A stretch of DNA of 64,000 nt from Aquirufa lenticrescens (lineage in GTDB: Bacteria; Bacteroidota; Bacteroidia; Cytophagales; Spirosomataceae). Shown piece after piece: positions 18,588 to 27,000 of this stretch (position 1 is its first letter; each line of letters starts with the position of its first letter). The notes beneath the pieces are model-generated. The model was given only the letters and a program-made list of their open reading frames with translations, searched no databases and was not told the DNA's origin. The DNA lies in NCBI RefSeq assembly GCF_019916085.1, contig NZ_CP049834.1, positions 2,308,501 through 2,372,500 of the forward strand, in the 5' to 3' direction. The position numbers were made by a program, and so were the translations under genes.

Positions 18588-19326
18588 TTAATCCTTTCAT
18601 TTGACTATCCCAATCAAGTATGGCCTTTTTAAGGCGTAGAACTACCGTGTTAGCCGATTCTTTGAACTTAGTCCAAGATCCCTGAAATACGAGTTTTCCA
18701 TTTTCCATAATTCCTACCGAATGGCTTAATTGGAGAATATCCGTCAAATCATGACTAATTAATATGCAAGGAATAGCTCTTTCAGAAACAATAGATGCAA
18801 TAATTTGAGAAAATTCTAATTTTTGTTCCGTATCTAACTGGCTAAAAGGCTCATCTAAAACCAAATAAGAAATGGGTTGGCTGATAGCTTCTAAAAGCGC
18901 TAGTTTTTGTCTCTCTCCCCCAGATAATGAGGCTACTTTTGTATCCTTTTGCTTGATTAAATAAAATTGCTTGAGGTATTTTTTTATGACAGCATCCTGT
19001 TGTGTGTTAGGTAAGTATTGAAATAAAACCTGCGCATAATTATACACGCTGTGATGTGGCTTTAAATGAAGGGTTTGTGGAACATAACCCGCCTGTTTGA
19101 ATTGAGGAATTAGTCGATCAATTCCATCATTTAATTCCTTAGAATTAATGGTGATTGAATAGGCTGGATCGTATTTTAATCCCACTAATAGGTTTGCAAT
19201 CGTGCTTTTTCCCGAACCACTTTTTCCAATTAATGCGTAGATTTCGCCTGATTTTACTTTTATTTGAATATTGGATAAAGCAAAATGACTAGTAACTTGG
19301 TGTTTCTTTATGCCTATTTTTAACAT
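18571..19326 (-). CDS. Orphan ABC transporter ATP-binding protein
   Basis: A 251-residue nucleotide-binding subunit with Walker A GKSGSGKST near residue 34, a Q-loop in GYVPQTLHL, the signature LSGGERQ, Walker B YLVLDEPFSQLD and the switch histidine in LISHD. All catalytic elements are present. No permease or binding protein lies next to it, so its substrate is unknown; it is convergent with tatD and divergent from the kinase gene across only 14 bases. The C-terminal 40 residues after the switch region carry no domain I recognise. Confidence 0.85.
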   Translation of the reverse strand: MLKIGIKKHQVTSHFALSNIQIKVKSGEIYALIGKSGSGKSTIANLLVGLKYDPAYSITINSKELNDGIDRLIPQFKQAGYVPQTLHLKPHHSVYNYAQVLFQYLPNTQQDAVIKKYLKQFYLIKQKDTKVASLSGGERQKLALLEAISQPISYLVLDEPFSQLDTEQKLEFSQIIASIVSERAIPCILISHDLTDILQLSHSVGIMENGKLVFQGSWTKFKESANTVVLRLKKAILDWDSQMKGLINNLR

Positions 19327-19340
19327 TAAACCTATTTAAA

Positions 19341-20816
19341 ATGATTCTGTGCGGAATTGATGTGGGAACTTCTTCCATTAAAGTTAGTATTGTTGATGCA
19401 GCAAACCAACAATTAATTTATTCTACTTCCTTTCCGGAGGTCGAGAATGAGATTTCCTCCCCTCAACTCGGTTTTGCAGAACAGGATCCTGAGCATTGGT
19501 GGTATTGCGTAAAACAAGCTATTTTAAAAGCGAATTCAACTGGTTTATATGACCCTAAAAATATTGGTGCCATTGGTATTTCGTACCAGATGCACGGTTT
19601 AGTGGTCCTTGATAAAAATACTCAGGTGTTACGTCCTTCTATTATTTGGTGCGATTCGCGTGCCACACCTTATGGAGAGAAGGCCTATATAGCGTTAGGA
19701 GAATCATTTTGCCAAAGTCATTACCTCAATTCCCCTGGTAATTTCACTGCCGCTAAATTAGCCTGGGTAAAAGAAAATCAACCCGCCATTTTTGAACAAA
19801 TTACTCAGGTAATGCTTCCTGGTGATTTTATTGCAGGTCGATTTACGTCTACTTTCACTACGACGGCATCAGCGCTTTCAGAAGGTATTTTATGGGACTT
19901 TAAAGCTTCGCATCCGGCTAAAGACTTGATGGCTTATTACGGATTCCCTGAATCGATCTTCCCTCCTGTTCATGCTTTATTTTCAGTTCACGGCACGATT
20001 ACATCTGCCGTTGCTTCTGAATTAGGTCTAGGATCACACGTTAAAGTGACGTATAAAGCTGGTGATCAGCCTAATAATGCCTATTCCTTAGGTGTTTTAC
20101 ACCCAGGTGACATCGCTACGACGGCAGGTACATCGGGTGTGGTTTATGGTATTTCAGATGAGTTAAAGTATGATAAAGAAAATCGGGTGAATTCGTTTGC
20201 GCACGTTAATCATACAGCTGCAAAAACGAGTGTGGGAGTATTAATGTGCATCAATGGAACGGGTATTTTAAACCGGTGGGTTAAGCAAAATTTCTTCCCT
20301 TCTTTATCTTATTCCCAAATGAATGAGCTAGGTGCAAAAGCATCTATTGGGACGAATGGTTTAGTTTGCATGCCTTTTGGCAATGGAGCGGAGCGTATTT
20401 TCCAAAATCAAACCATAGGTGGAAGTTTTCAGCAGTTGGATTTCAATCGTCATTCATCAGCCGATATTATTCGCGCAGCCCAGGAGGGTATTGCCTTTTC
20501 AATGGTCTATGGTATTGAATTATTAGGAAATGTAGGTGTTAAGCCTAAGAAATTAAAAGCTGGATTCGCCAATATGTATTTAAGTGATTTATTCACTCAA
20601 GCAATCGTTAATGCCTCTGGTGCTTCAGTTGAATTATTGGAATCAGATGGAGCTTTTGGAGCTGCTTTAGGAGCAGGTGCTGGTGTGGGTTATTACACGA
20701 ATGAAGATGAGGCCGTAAGTCATATCAAAGTTTTGAAGACGATTCAACCTGATGCTGGTTTGAAGAATGCCTATGCAGATGCCTATGGTGTTTGGAAAAA
20801 TAATCTACCCGCTTAA
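19341..20816 (+). CDS. xylB: FGGY-family carbohydrate kinase, xylulokinase-like
   Basis: A 491-residue sugar kinase. The two actin-like ATPase halves are visible: GIDVGTSSIKVSIVD at the start, the substrate segment GISYQMHGLVVLD, IIWCDSRA, and in the second half TTAGTSGVVYG and GAFGAALGAGAGVGYY. Length and the QMHG motif are those of D-xylulokinase, which makes xylulose 5-phosphate; other FGGY kinases acting on pentuloses cannot be excluded. No xylose isomerase is adjacent. Rpe and the split transketolase elsewhere in the window would consume its product. Confidence 0.85.
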   Translation: MILCGIDVGTSSIKVSIVDAANQQLIYSTSFPEVENEISSPQLGFAEQDPEHWWYCVKQAILKANSTGLYDPKNIGAIGISYQMHGLVVLDKNTQVLRPSIIWCDSRATPYGEKAYIALGESFCQSHYLNSPGNFTAAKLAWVKENQPAIFEQITQVMLPGDFIAGRFTSTFTTTASALSEGILWDFKASHPAKDLMAYYGFPESIFPPVHALFSVHGTITSAVASELGLGSHVKVTYKAGDQPNNAYSLGVLHPGDIATTAGTSGVVYGISDELKYDKENRVNSFAHVNHTAAKTSVGVLMCINGTGILNRWVKQNFFPSLSYSQMNELGAKASIGTNGLVCMPFGNGAERIFQNQTIGGSFQQLDFNRHSSADIIRAAQEGIAFSMVYGIELLGNVGVKPKKLKAGFANMYLSDLFTQAIVNASGASVELLESDGAFGAALGAGAGVGYYTNEDEAVSHIKVLKTIQPDAGLKNAYADAYGVWKNNLPA

Positions 20817-20824
20817 AAAAGGTA

Positions 20825-20850
20825 AAGCCTCTCAATTGCTTGAGAGGCTT
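20825..20850 (-). terminator. Terminator of tRNA-Leu (possibly bidirectional)
   Basis: A perfect 11-bp stem (AAGCCTCTCAA and complement) with loop TTGC lies one base from the tRNA 3' end. On the minus strand it is followed by TTTACCTTTTTT. It also stands nine bases after the stop codon of the kinase gene and may act in both directions. Confidence 0.7.
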
Positions 20851-20851
20851 G

Positions 20852-20935
20852 TACCCAGAGCCGGAGTCGAACCGGCACGGGCTTGCACCCACGGGTGTTT
20901 GAGACCAGCGCGTCTACCAATTCCGCCATCTGGGC
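20852..20935 (-). tRNA. tRNA-Leu (anticodon CAA)
   Basis: An 84-nucleotide class II tRNA. The acceptor stem GCCCAGA pairs with TCTGGGT (one G-U), the D arm contains GGTAGA, the anticodon loop is CTCAAAC with anticodon CAA, there is a long variable arm, and the T arm is GCCGG TTCGACT CCGGC. Discriminator is A as expected for leucine; CCA is not encoded. With the simplest pairing one U-C mismatch falls in the anticodon stem. Confidence 0.93.
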
Positions 20936-21006
20936 AATTCAAAATTGCAATGCAAAACTAGGCTAAATCATTTGCTTTCGCAAATATGCTCTTGATAAAT
21001 TCTATA

Positions 21007-22245
21007 TTATTCGTAGCGTAAAGCCTCTACAGGATCCATTTTCGATGCTTTGAAAGCTGGATAAATTCCTGAAAATAAGCCTACTATAATACAAATTATA
21101 ATACCTGTCATCATCCACAACCAAGGAATAATAAAGCTAGCTGCTCCTGAGCTAATGGCCTGAGCAATTAAGTTACCAATCGGAATCGCTAACATAATCC
21201 CTCCTATTCCTCCTAGTAAACAAATGACAATGGCTTCAATTAAGAACTGTTGTAAAATTCGACCAGGAGTCGCTCCTAATGATTTACGGATACCAATTTC
21301 ACGAGTACGCTCACTCACAGAAACCATCATAATATTCATTAAAGCAATAGCCGCACCTAAAAGCGTAATAAAGCCAATCACGAATCCACCAATTCGCAGG
21401 GAACCTGTGATGCTTTCAAAGCTTTTAGCAATGGAATCCGAGCGATCTATACTGAAAGAATCTTCCATTCCAATTGGGTCCATTCTAACTTTTCGCATAG
21501 CGCCGCGTGCCTCTTCCATAAAATCATCTAGATTAGTAATCTTGGAAGAGGAAGTAGTGATATCAAACGTAAGATTACGACCTACAGCCATTTTTCGACC
21601 CGTTTCAAGGGGAACCATGATAACGCGATCATCTCCGCCCCCCATCATATTTCCCTTCTTATCTAAAACCCCTATTACCTTCAATTTGATCCCTGAAACA
21701 ATAATTTCTGTTCCAATCGGGCTTTCTTTTTCATACAATTGGTCAATGACATCGACACCTAGAATACACACGTTAATAGCATTTAATTGTTCGTTAGGAG
21801 AAAAATTACGGCCCGCTCCTACTTTATAGCCTTTTAACTCCATAAAATTTTCGTCGATTCCTAAAACGCGTGTATTGGGATTCGTTTTTTTAGAAGCATA
21901 CTTAGCGATGGCGTTGTTGTTTACATTCGTCTTAAGGGAAACTTTACCTTTTGCAGTAAATAAATATTTATAGTGACTTGCCTGACGATAGTCGATGTTT
22001 TTAAAGCGTTTTTCTTTCTGCCCTTCACGTCTCACTTGCATAGTTGGGCGGTTACGTATATCGAATGAGTTTGCTCCCAAGCCAGAAAATGAATTATCTA
22101 CTGAACTTTGAATACCATCAATAGCCGTTAATATGCCTACTAAAGAGGTAATCCCCAAAGAAATAATAAGCGCAGTTAGTACCGTTCTTAGCAAATTCCC
22201 CTTAATGGAGCGCAAACCCTCTAAAACATTTTCTTTTACATTCAT
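21007..22245 (-). CDS. ABC transporter permease, MacB/FtsX type
   Basis: A 412-residue membrane protein with the MacB layout: a transmembrane helix near the N-terminus (LRTVLTALIISLGITSLVGIL), a large periplasmic MacB-PCD domain of about 230 residues, and three C-terminal helices of the FtsX domain starting after DSIAKSFESITGSLR. The motif SERTREIGIRKSLGA between helices is characteristic of this family, whose members work as mechanotransducers or exporters rather than conventional importers. No ATPase gene adjoins it; the LolD-like ATPase at 50 kb or the orphan at 18.6 kb are conceivable partners, without direct evidence. Confidence 0.9.
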   Translation of the reverse strand: MNVKENVLEGLRSIKGNLLRTVLTALIISLGITSLVGILTAIDGIQSSVDNSFSGLGANSFDIRNRPTMQVRREGQKEKRFKNIDYRQASHYKYLFTAKGKVSLKTNVNNNAIAKYASKKTNPNTRVLGIDENFMELKGYKVGAGRNFSPNEQLNAINVCILGVDVIDQLYEKESPIGTEIIVSGIKLKVIGVLDKKGNMMGGGDDRVIMVPLETGRKMAVGRNLTFDITTSSSKITNLDDFMEEARGAMRKVRMDPIGMEDSFSIDRSDSIAKSFESITGSLRIGGFVIGFITLLGAAIALMNIMMVSVSERTREIGIRKSLGATPGRILQQFLIEAIVICLLGGIGGIMLAIPIGNLIAQAISSGAASFIIPWLWMMTGIIICIIVGLFSGIYPAFKASKMDPVEALRYE

Positions 22246-22255
22246 AATACTTTTT

Positions 22256-22342
22256 GACTAAGCCGGATTCTTCCGGCGACTCATTGACTGTGCCGAAGGC
22301 GACTAAGTCACGTAGTGACGACTACTGCAACGCAACCGCAAG
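22256..22342. repeat. Cluster of GACT-headed short hairpins
   Basis: In the 227-base gap between the divergent permease and parE genes, four segments of about 19-23 bases each begin with GACT (22256, 22278, 22301, 22320). The first three contain a small inverted repeat: GCCGGA/TCCGGC (22262-22277), GCC-GAA-GGC (22292-22300), GTCAC-GTA-GTGAC (22307-22319). The fourth segment is C/A-rich (TGCAACGCAACCGCAAG). The rest of the gap up to parE is T-rich and shows no gene. Nature unknown; it may be an interspersed repeat or a structured leader. Confidence 0.6.
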
Positions 22343-22472
22343 TTATCCCCTTTTTCACAGCATTAAAAACCAATGAAACAGGCTTTTAATCCGTTAGTCC
22401 TTTTTTTGACCTAATTAATTCAATCCTCCCCCTTTCTTAATCGCGAACTATTTGATAATTTAGTGTAAAATT

Positions 22473-24359
22473 ATGTCAGTGGAAGAAAATCAAAATAACG
22501 CACCTGTTTATAACGACGATAGTATTCGTTCCCTAGATTGGAAAGAACATATTCGGCTTCGTCCGGGTATGTATATTGGTAAATTAGGCGATGGATCATC
22601 AGTGGATGATGGTATCTATGTTCTTGTTAAAGAGATTATGGATAACTCGATTGATGAGCATATGATGGGAAATGGTAAGTCTATTGACGTTAAAATTTCT
22701 GATCATAAAGTGGAAGTGCGTGATTACGGTCGTGGTATTCCTTTAGGAAAGGTAATTGATTGCGTTTCTAAAATTAATACCGGTGGTAAATACGATTCAG
22801 GTGCTTTCCAAAAATCCGTAGGTTTGAATGGTGTGGGTACAAAAGCTACGAATGCGCTTTCCAATTACTTTAAAGTTCAATCCTACCGAGATGGTCAAAC
22901 CAAATGGGCGGAGTTTTGCAAGGGTGAGCTAACAGCTGAATCACCTGGTATTGAATCTTCTAATGCGAAGAGTGGAACACACGTTCAGTTTGAGCCAGAT
23001 AATACGATCTTTAAGAATTACCATTTCATCCCGCAATATTTGGATTCCTTGTTTTGGAATTATGCCTACTTGAATGCTGGATTGACCATTAATTTTAATG
23101 GAGAGAAATATTTTTCCCAAAATGGACTTTTCGACTTACTTTCTAAAAAGACGAATGCGGAGGAAAATCGGTATCCGATAATTCATTTAAAAGGGAACGA
23201 TATTGAATTAGCCATTACGCATAATAACCAATACGGAGAGGAATATTATTCTTTCGTAAATGGTCAAAATACGACTCAAGGCGGTACTCACTTAGCAGCC
23301 TTTAGAGAAGCGATTGTTAGAACGGTGCGCGAGTTCTTTAAGAAGGACTTTGATCCATCGGATGTACGTGCGAGTATCGTAGGTGCTATCGCAATTCGGG
23401 TGCAAGAACCTGTTTTTGAATCCCAAACAAAGACAAAATTAGGTAGCACCACTATTTCTCCTGATTCAAACTCCACCTCCATTCGTACGTTTGTTGGGGA
23501 TTTTGTAAAGACTGAATTGGATAATTATTTACACCAAAATCCAGCTTCAGCAGACGCTTTATTAAAGCGAATTTTGCAATCAGAGCGCGAGCGCAAGGAT
23601 ATTGCAGGTATCAAGAAATTAGCGAATGAGCGCGCGAAGAAAGCGAACCTACATAACAAAAAATTAAGAGATTGCCGTGTACATTTATCCGACGAAAAAT
23701 CGGAGACGCGTCACGACACTACTTTGTTTATTACCGAGGGTGATTCGGCATCAGGAAGCATCACTAAATCACGTGATGTTCAATTGCAGGCTGTATTTAG
23801 TTTACGAGGAAAGCCTTTGAATAGCTTTGGCCTGACAAAGAAGATTGTCTATGAAAACGAGGAATTTAATCTATTGCAGCACGCATTAGATATTGAAGAT
23901 TCTTTAGATAATCTGCGTTACAATAAGATTGTGATTGCAACGGATGCCGATGTGGATGGAATGCACATTCGCTTGCTTATTTTGACTTTCTTCTTACAAT
24001 TCTTTCCAGATTTAGTGAGAAATGGTCACCTGTATATTTTAGAGACTCCCCTATTTAGAGTTCGAAATAAGAAGGAAACGCGTTATTGCTACTCTGATGA
24101 AGAACGTCGCAATGCGATTGAAGCCTTAGGTCCTAAACCTGAGATTACGCGTTTTAAGGGTCTAGGGGAAATTTCTCCTGAGGAATTCGGGAACTTTATT
24201 GGCGAGGATATTAAATTAGAACCGGTGATTCTCGAAAAAGATTTCACTATCCCTCAGCTTTTAACGTATTACATGGGTAAGAATACACCAGAGCGCCAAA
24301 AATTCATTATTGATAACTTAATTATCGAAAAGGATTTAGAAGAGGTGCTTTTAGCCTAA
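22473..24359 (+). CDS. parE: DNA topoisomerase IV subunit B
   Basis: ATPase subunit of topoisomerase IV (partner of ParC at 9.8-12.5 kb). The 628-residue protein has the GHKL ATP-binding fold ([37 protein letters not shown]), the transducer domain, and the TOPRIM domain ([11 protein letters not shown], then [10 protein letters not shown] for Mg2+), ending with the FKGLGE motif region. Length is close to other ParE proteins and lacks the insertion seen in E. coli GyrB. The GyrB alternative is less likely because the sequence around [23 protein letters not shown] is of the Bacteroidota ParE style, an inference from memory. Confidence 0.92.
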   Translation: MSVEENQNNAPVYNDDSIRSLDWKEHIRLRPGMYIGKLGDGSSVDDGIYVLVKEIMDNSIDEHMMGNGKSIDVKISDHKVEVRDYGRGIPLGKVIDCVSKINTGGKYDSGAFQKSVGLNGVGTKATNALSNYFKVQSYRDGQTKWAEFCKGELTAESPGIESSNAKSGTHVQFEPDNTIFKNYHFIPQYLDSLFWNYAYLNAGLTINFNGEKYFSQNGLFDLLSKKTNAEENRYPIIHLKGNDIELAITHNNQYGEEYYSFVNGQNTTQGGTHLAAFREAIVRTVREFFKKDFDPSDVRASIVGAIAIRVQEPVFESQTKTKLGSTTISPDSNSTSIRTFVGDFVKTELDNYLHQNPASADALLKRILQSERERKDIAGIKKLANERAKKANLHNKKLRDCRVHLSDEKSETRHDTTLFITEGDSASGSITKSRDVQLQAVFSLRGKPLNSFGLTKKIVYENEEFNLLQHALDIEDSLDNLRYNKIVIATDADVDGMHIRLLILTFFLQFFPDLVRNGHLYILETPLFRVRNKKETRYCYSDEERRNAIEALGPKPEITRFKGLGEISPEEFGNFIGEDIKLEPVILEKDFTIPQLLTYYMGKNTPERQKFIIDNLIIEKDLEEVLLA

Positions 24360-24668
24360 TCAAAAATTCAATTCAAGGAGTTGCTTCAGTTCTTTCAAGG
24401 CTTTAGCAGCTCCTTTTTTTTCTGCCTGTACAATACCAGCCTGTATAATTTCTTCAGCTCTATTATCTTTATTTGCTGATAATAAAGCATTTGCATAGGT
24501 ATAGTAAGTGGCTACATAATCAGGGAATTTTGAAACGATCATTTCAAACTGCTTAAAAGATTCTTCAATGGTACCTTCTTTCTGGTATTCAATAGCTAAC
24601 AAATAATGGTTAAACGGATCCGTTGGATCTTGATTAATCTCATTTTTAATAAATTCTTTACGATCCAT
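24360..24668 (-). CDS. Small tetratricopeptide-repeat protein
   Basis: A 102-residue soluble protein built of about two and a half TPR helical pairs: NHYLLAIEYQKEGTIEESFKQFEMIVSKFPDY, then ATYYTYANALLSANKDNRAEEIIQ-like repeat. TPRs mediate protein-protein contact; no enzymatic motif is present and the partner is unknown. The stop codon directly abuts that of parE on the other strand (no intergenic base), and its last coding stretch doubles as the apparent parE terminator stem. The opposing promoter of etfB overlaps its start codon region. Confidence 0.8.
   Translation of the reverse strand: MDRKEFIKNEINQDPTDPFNHYLLAIEYQKEGTIEESFKQFEMIVSKFPDYVATYYTYANALLSANKDNRAEEIIQAGIVQAEKKGAAKALKELKQLLELNF
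24375..24421 (+). terminator. parE terminator embedded in the convergent TPR gene
   Basis: AAGGAGTTGC (24375-24384) pairs with GCAGCTCCTT (24406-24415) over ten positions with one G-U, separated by 21 bases and followed by a run of T. It begins 15 bases after the parE stop and lies wholly inside the 3' end of the TPR gene. Confidence 0.5.
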
Positions 24669-24700
24669 TTTGCTAAATTAAAAACAAATTAGTATGCTTG
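24669..24700 (+). promoter_or_regulatory. Candidate promoter of etfB-etfA
   Basis: TTTG (24669-24672) and TATGCTTG (24693-24700) are 20 bases apart, matching the Bacteroidota promoter layout with one mismatch in the -7 box. The etfB start codon follows 19 bases later. Confidence 0.45.
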
Positions 24701-24719
24701 CATAACAATTTAATCTGCC

Positions 24720-25454
24720 ATGAAAATACTAGTCTGTATCTCCTGTGTCCCAGACACTACCTCAAAAATAACAATAGATCCATCAACCTCCCAAATAAGT
24801 AGTCAGGGATTAACATTTATCGTAGGCCCCTATGATGATTATGCCCTTTCTCGTGCTATTGAACTAAAGGAAAGTAACGGTGCCGAAGTCATAGTTTTAC
24901 ACGTAGGCGGAGTTGAATCAGAAGCACTTATTCGTAAATGTTTAGCTTTAGGGGCTGATTCAGCTGTTCGAATCGATGGTAATCCCACTACCTCTGCACA
25001 GATTGCACATTCCATTGTATCCTATGTGAATCAAAATCCAATGGATTTAATTTTGATGGGAAAAGAGTCCATTGATTATAACTCAGGAATAGTGCATGGA
25101 TTAGTGGCGGGTGCCTTAGGATACACTCACTTTAACCCAGTAATGCATTTGGATTTTTCGGGTGATGGCTTGAAATTAGAAGTAGAAATGGATGGAGGTA
25201 AAATGGATGTCTCGTGTCCCCTACCTGCCGTTTTAGGATGTCAAGAACCCATAGCTGAATGGAAAATTCCATCGATGCGCGGTATCATGACTGCTCGAAC
25301 TAAAGAAATTGCTGTGTTACCTTTCGATACTTCAAGCCAAATTCAGATTCTAAAAGCTGATATCGCCGAAACAGCTCGCAAAAACAAGATGATTAATGCT
25401 GAAGATGCTGAGCAATTAATCGATTTATTAAGAACAGAGACAAACGTATTATAA
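24720..25454 (+). CDS. etfB: Electron transfer flavoprotein subunit beta
   Basis: Small subunit of the heterodimeric flavoprotein that carries electrons from acyl-CoA and other dehydrogenases to the quinone pool. The 244-residue protein begins KILVCISCVPDTTSKI, has GPYDDYALSRAIEL and the nucleotide-site segment LILMGKESIDYNSGIVHGLVAGALG, and ends with the helical recognition region. Length is typical for the Bacteroidota form. It is followed after one base by etfA, so the subunits are made from one message. Confidence 0.95.
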   Translation: MKILVCISCVPDTTSKITIDPSTSQISSQGLTFIVGPYDDYALSRAIELKESNGAEVIVLHVGGVESEALIRKCLALGADSAVRIDGNPTTSAQIAHSIVSYVNQNPMDLILMGKESIDYNSGIVHGLVAGALGYTHFNPVMHLDFSGDGLKLEVEMDGGKMDVSCPLPAVLGCQEPIAEWKIPSMRGIMTARTKEIAVLPFDTSSQIQILKADIAETARKNKMINAEDAEQLIDLLRTETNVL

Positions 25455-25455
25455 G

Positions 25456-26385
25456 ATGAAAAAGGTAGCGATCATTGCCCAAACAAAAGAAGGTCAACTT
25501 TCAGATGCTTCTAAATCATTAATTTCATTTGTATCTTCTTTCAATCCTGAGTCTATTTTGCTTTTGGCAATAGGAGATATAAAATTTAGCACAGTTTCTG
25601 CGTCTAAGTCAATTGATGTCGTTCAATTAACTGAAGGTTTATGGACTGATTCAGTTAGTATTCAGCCCTTGATTCAAGCAGTTGGTGGTTATAGTGTTTT
25701 AGGTATTAAATCAATTCAAGTCGATAATTTACTAAGTCTATTAGCGGCAAGTTCATCTCAAGAGATGATTTCAGGGATTCAACAAATGTCCTATTCAGGT
25801 GGAAAATTTTCGATCACTAAATCGATCTTCTCTGGAAAGGCTTCCTTGTCTTTAACGTCTGAAACTGCTGGCTATTTTAGTTTAAATCGTAATTTTGATT
25901 TCAGTGCTAATTCATCCTTTGAAGAACAATCAATTAATTCAGTTTCCACTTTATCTAGGGCTGCGGGTAGCAAAGCTTCTATTATAGCCTTGAAACCTAT
26001 TACGGGATCTATTCCATTGCCTGATGCGGCTTTAGTCGTAGGTGCTGGACGTGGTCTAAAAGATCCAGGTAATTGGACAATAGTAGAGGATTTAGCCAAA
26101 GCCTTAGGGGCTGCAACTGCTTGTTCTAAACCAGTATCTGATTTAAATTGGCGTCCTCACCACGAACACGTTGGTCAAACAGGTGTGAAGATTTCGCCTA
26201 ATTTATATATTGCATGCGGAATTTCTGGAGCTATCCAGCATTTAGCAGGTGTCAATGGTTCTCGCATCGTTGTTGTCATTAATAATGATCCAGAAGCACC
26301 CTTTTTTAAACATGCAGACTATGGAATCGTTGGAGATGTAAATGATATCCTTCCAAGACTAACAAAAAAGCTTCAAACTCATTAA
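25456..26385 (+). CDS. etfA: Electron transfer flavoprotein subunit alpha
   Basis: Large ETF subunit that holds the redox-active FAD. The C-terminal FAD domain is intact in this 309-residue protein: VVGAGRGLKDPGNW, the SKPVSDLNWRPHHEHVGQTG loop, LYIACGISGAIQHLAG, and the final VVINNDPEAPFFKHADYGIVGDV. The N-terminal domain is more divergent, which is usual for EtfA. It is co-transcribed with etfB; the ETF:quinone oxidoreductase and acyl-CoA dehydrogenases are not in this window. Confidence 0.95.
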   Translation: MKKVAIIAQTKEGQLSDASKSLISFVSSFNPESILLLAIGDIKFSTVSASKSIDVVQLTEGLWTDSVSIQPLIQAVGGYSVLGIKSIQVDNLLSLLAASSSQEMISGIQQMSYSGGKFSITKSIFSGKASLSLTSETAGYFSLNRNFDFSANSSFEEQSINSVSTLSRAAGSKASIIALKPITGSIPLPDAALVVGAGRGLKDPGNWTIVEDLAKALGAATACSKPVSDLNWRPHHEHVGQTGVKISPNLYIACGISGAIQHLAGVNGSRIVVVINNDPEAPFFKHADYGIVGDVNDILPRLTKKLQTH

Positions 26386-26403
26386 AATTAGCGGTCTAAT
26401 TGG

Positions 26404-26411
26404 TACATTTG
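26404..26411 (+). promoter_or_regulatory. Candidate -7 element before the bifunctional nuclease gene
   Basis: TACATTTG is a perfect TAnnTTTG match 17 bases before the TTG start at 26429. No convincing -33 TTTG is seen. It suggests that this gene and the ftsX run have their own promoter after etfA. Confidence 0.4.
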
Positions 26412-26428
26412 TGTTTTAATATAGGCCT

Positions 26429-26998
26429 TTGAAAGAGTTTGTTCCTTTGCGTATTTTATCTGTCAACCCTAGTTCTGTAGGAGCTAGTTCTTACATCCTT
26501 TTATTAGAGGCAGATAACTCACAGGCTTTGCGCTTTCCTATTGTTATAGGAAGTCAGGAGGCACAATCTATTTCGGTTTATTTAGAACATATTCAAACGA
26601 GTAGACCGCTAACACATGATTTGTGTGTTAATCTACTTTCCTACTCTAATGTTTCGCTACAAAAAGTCTTAATTACCGATTTTAAGGATGGTATATTTTA
26701 TGCCAATTTGGAGATATCAAGGGAGGGAGAAATCTTTCAAGTAGATGCCAGACCATCGGATTCTATTGCCTTAGCTATTCGCTTAGCAATACCCATATTC
26801 ATTTCTGAAAAACTTTTAAATGATATCTGTATTCCAGAGGAGGAGTTTATGGATGAATTAGAAGATGAATTTGATGTACTGGATAAATCACCTGTTGTTC
26901 GCTCCAAGGCTGAATTAGAAGGATTATTAAATAAGGCATTACAGGAAGAAAACTACGAGGAAGCGGCAAAATTAAGAGATGAAATTGAAAAATTATAA
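26429..26998 (+). CDS. Bifunctional nuclease (BFN/DUF151) family protein
   Basis: A 189-residue protein with an N-terminal BFN domain (residues about 5-130; FPIVIGSQEAQSI, DFKDGIFYANLEI, DARPSDSIALAIRLAIPIFISE), followed by an acidic linker and a C-terminal UvrB/UvrC motif (NKALQEENYEEAAKLRDEIE). Plant and cyanobacterial relatives have RNase and DNase activity; the role in Bacteroidota is not established. The frame has no ATG before residue 150, so translation must begin at a TTG, here taken at 26429, where the family N-terminus begins. It precedes ftsX by two bases. Confidence 0.88.
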   Translation: MKEFVPLRILSVNPSSVGASSYILLLEADNSQALRFPIVIGSQEAQSISVYLEHIQTSRPLTHDLCVNLLSYSNVSLQKVLITDFKDGIFYANLEISREGEIFQVDARPSDSIALAIRLAIPIFISEKLLNDICIPEEEFMDELEDEFDVLDKSPVVRSKAELEGLLNKALQEENYEEAAKLRDEIEKL

Positions 26999-27000
26999 AT

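Noticed and set aside
20767-20961. Open frame on the plus strand across tRNA-Leu (contains RAGVEPARACTHG)
   Set aside because: Antisense of a tRNA gene plus the shifted end of the kinase gene; no independent support.
20970-20985. Small hairpin ATTTGC-TTTC-GCAAAT between tRNA-Leu and the ABC permease gene
   Set aside because: Only six base pairs, not followed by a T run on either strand; too weak to call a terminator.
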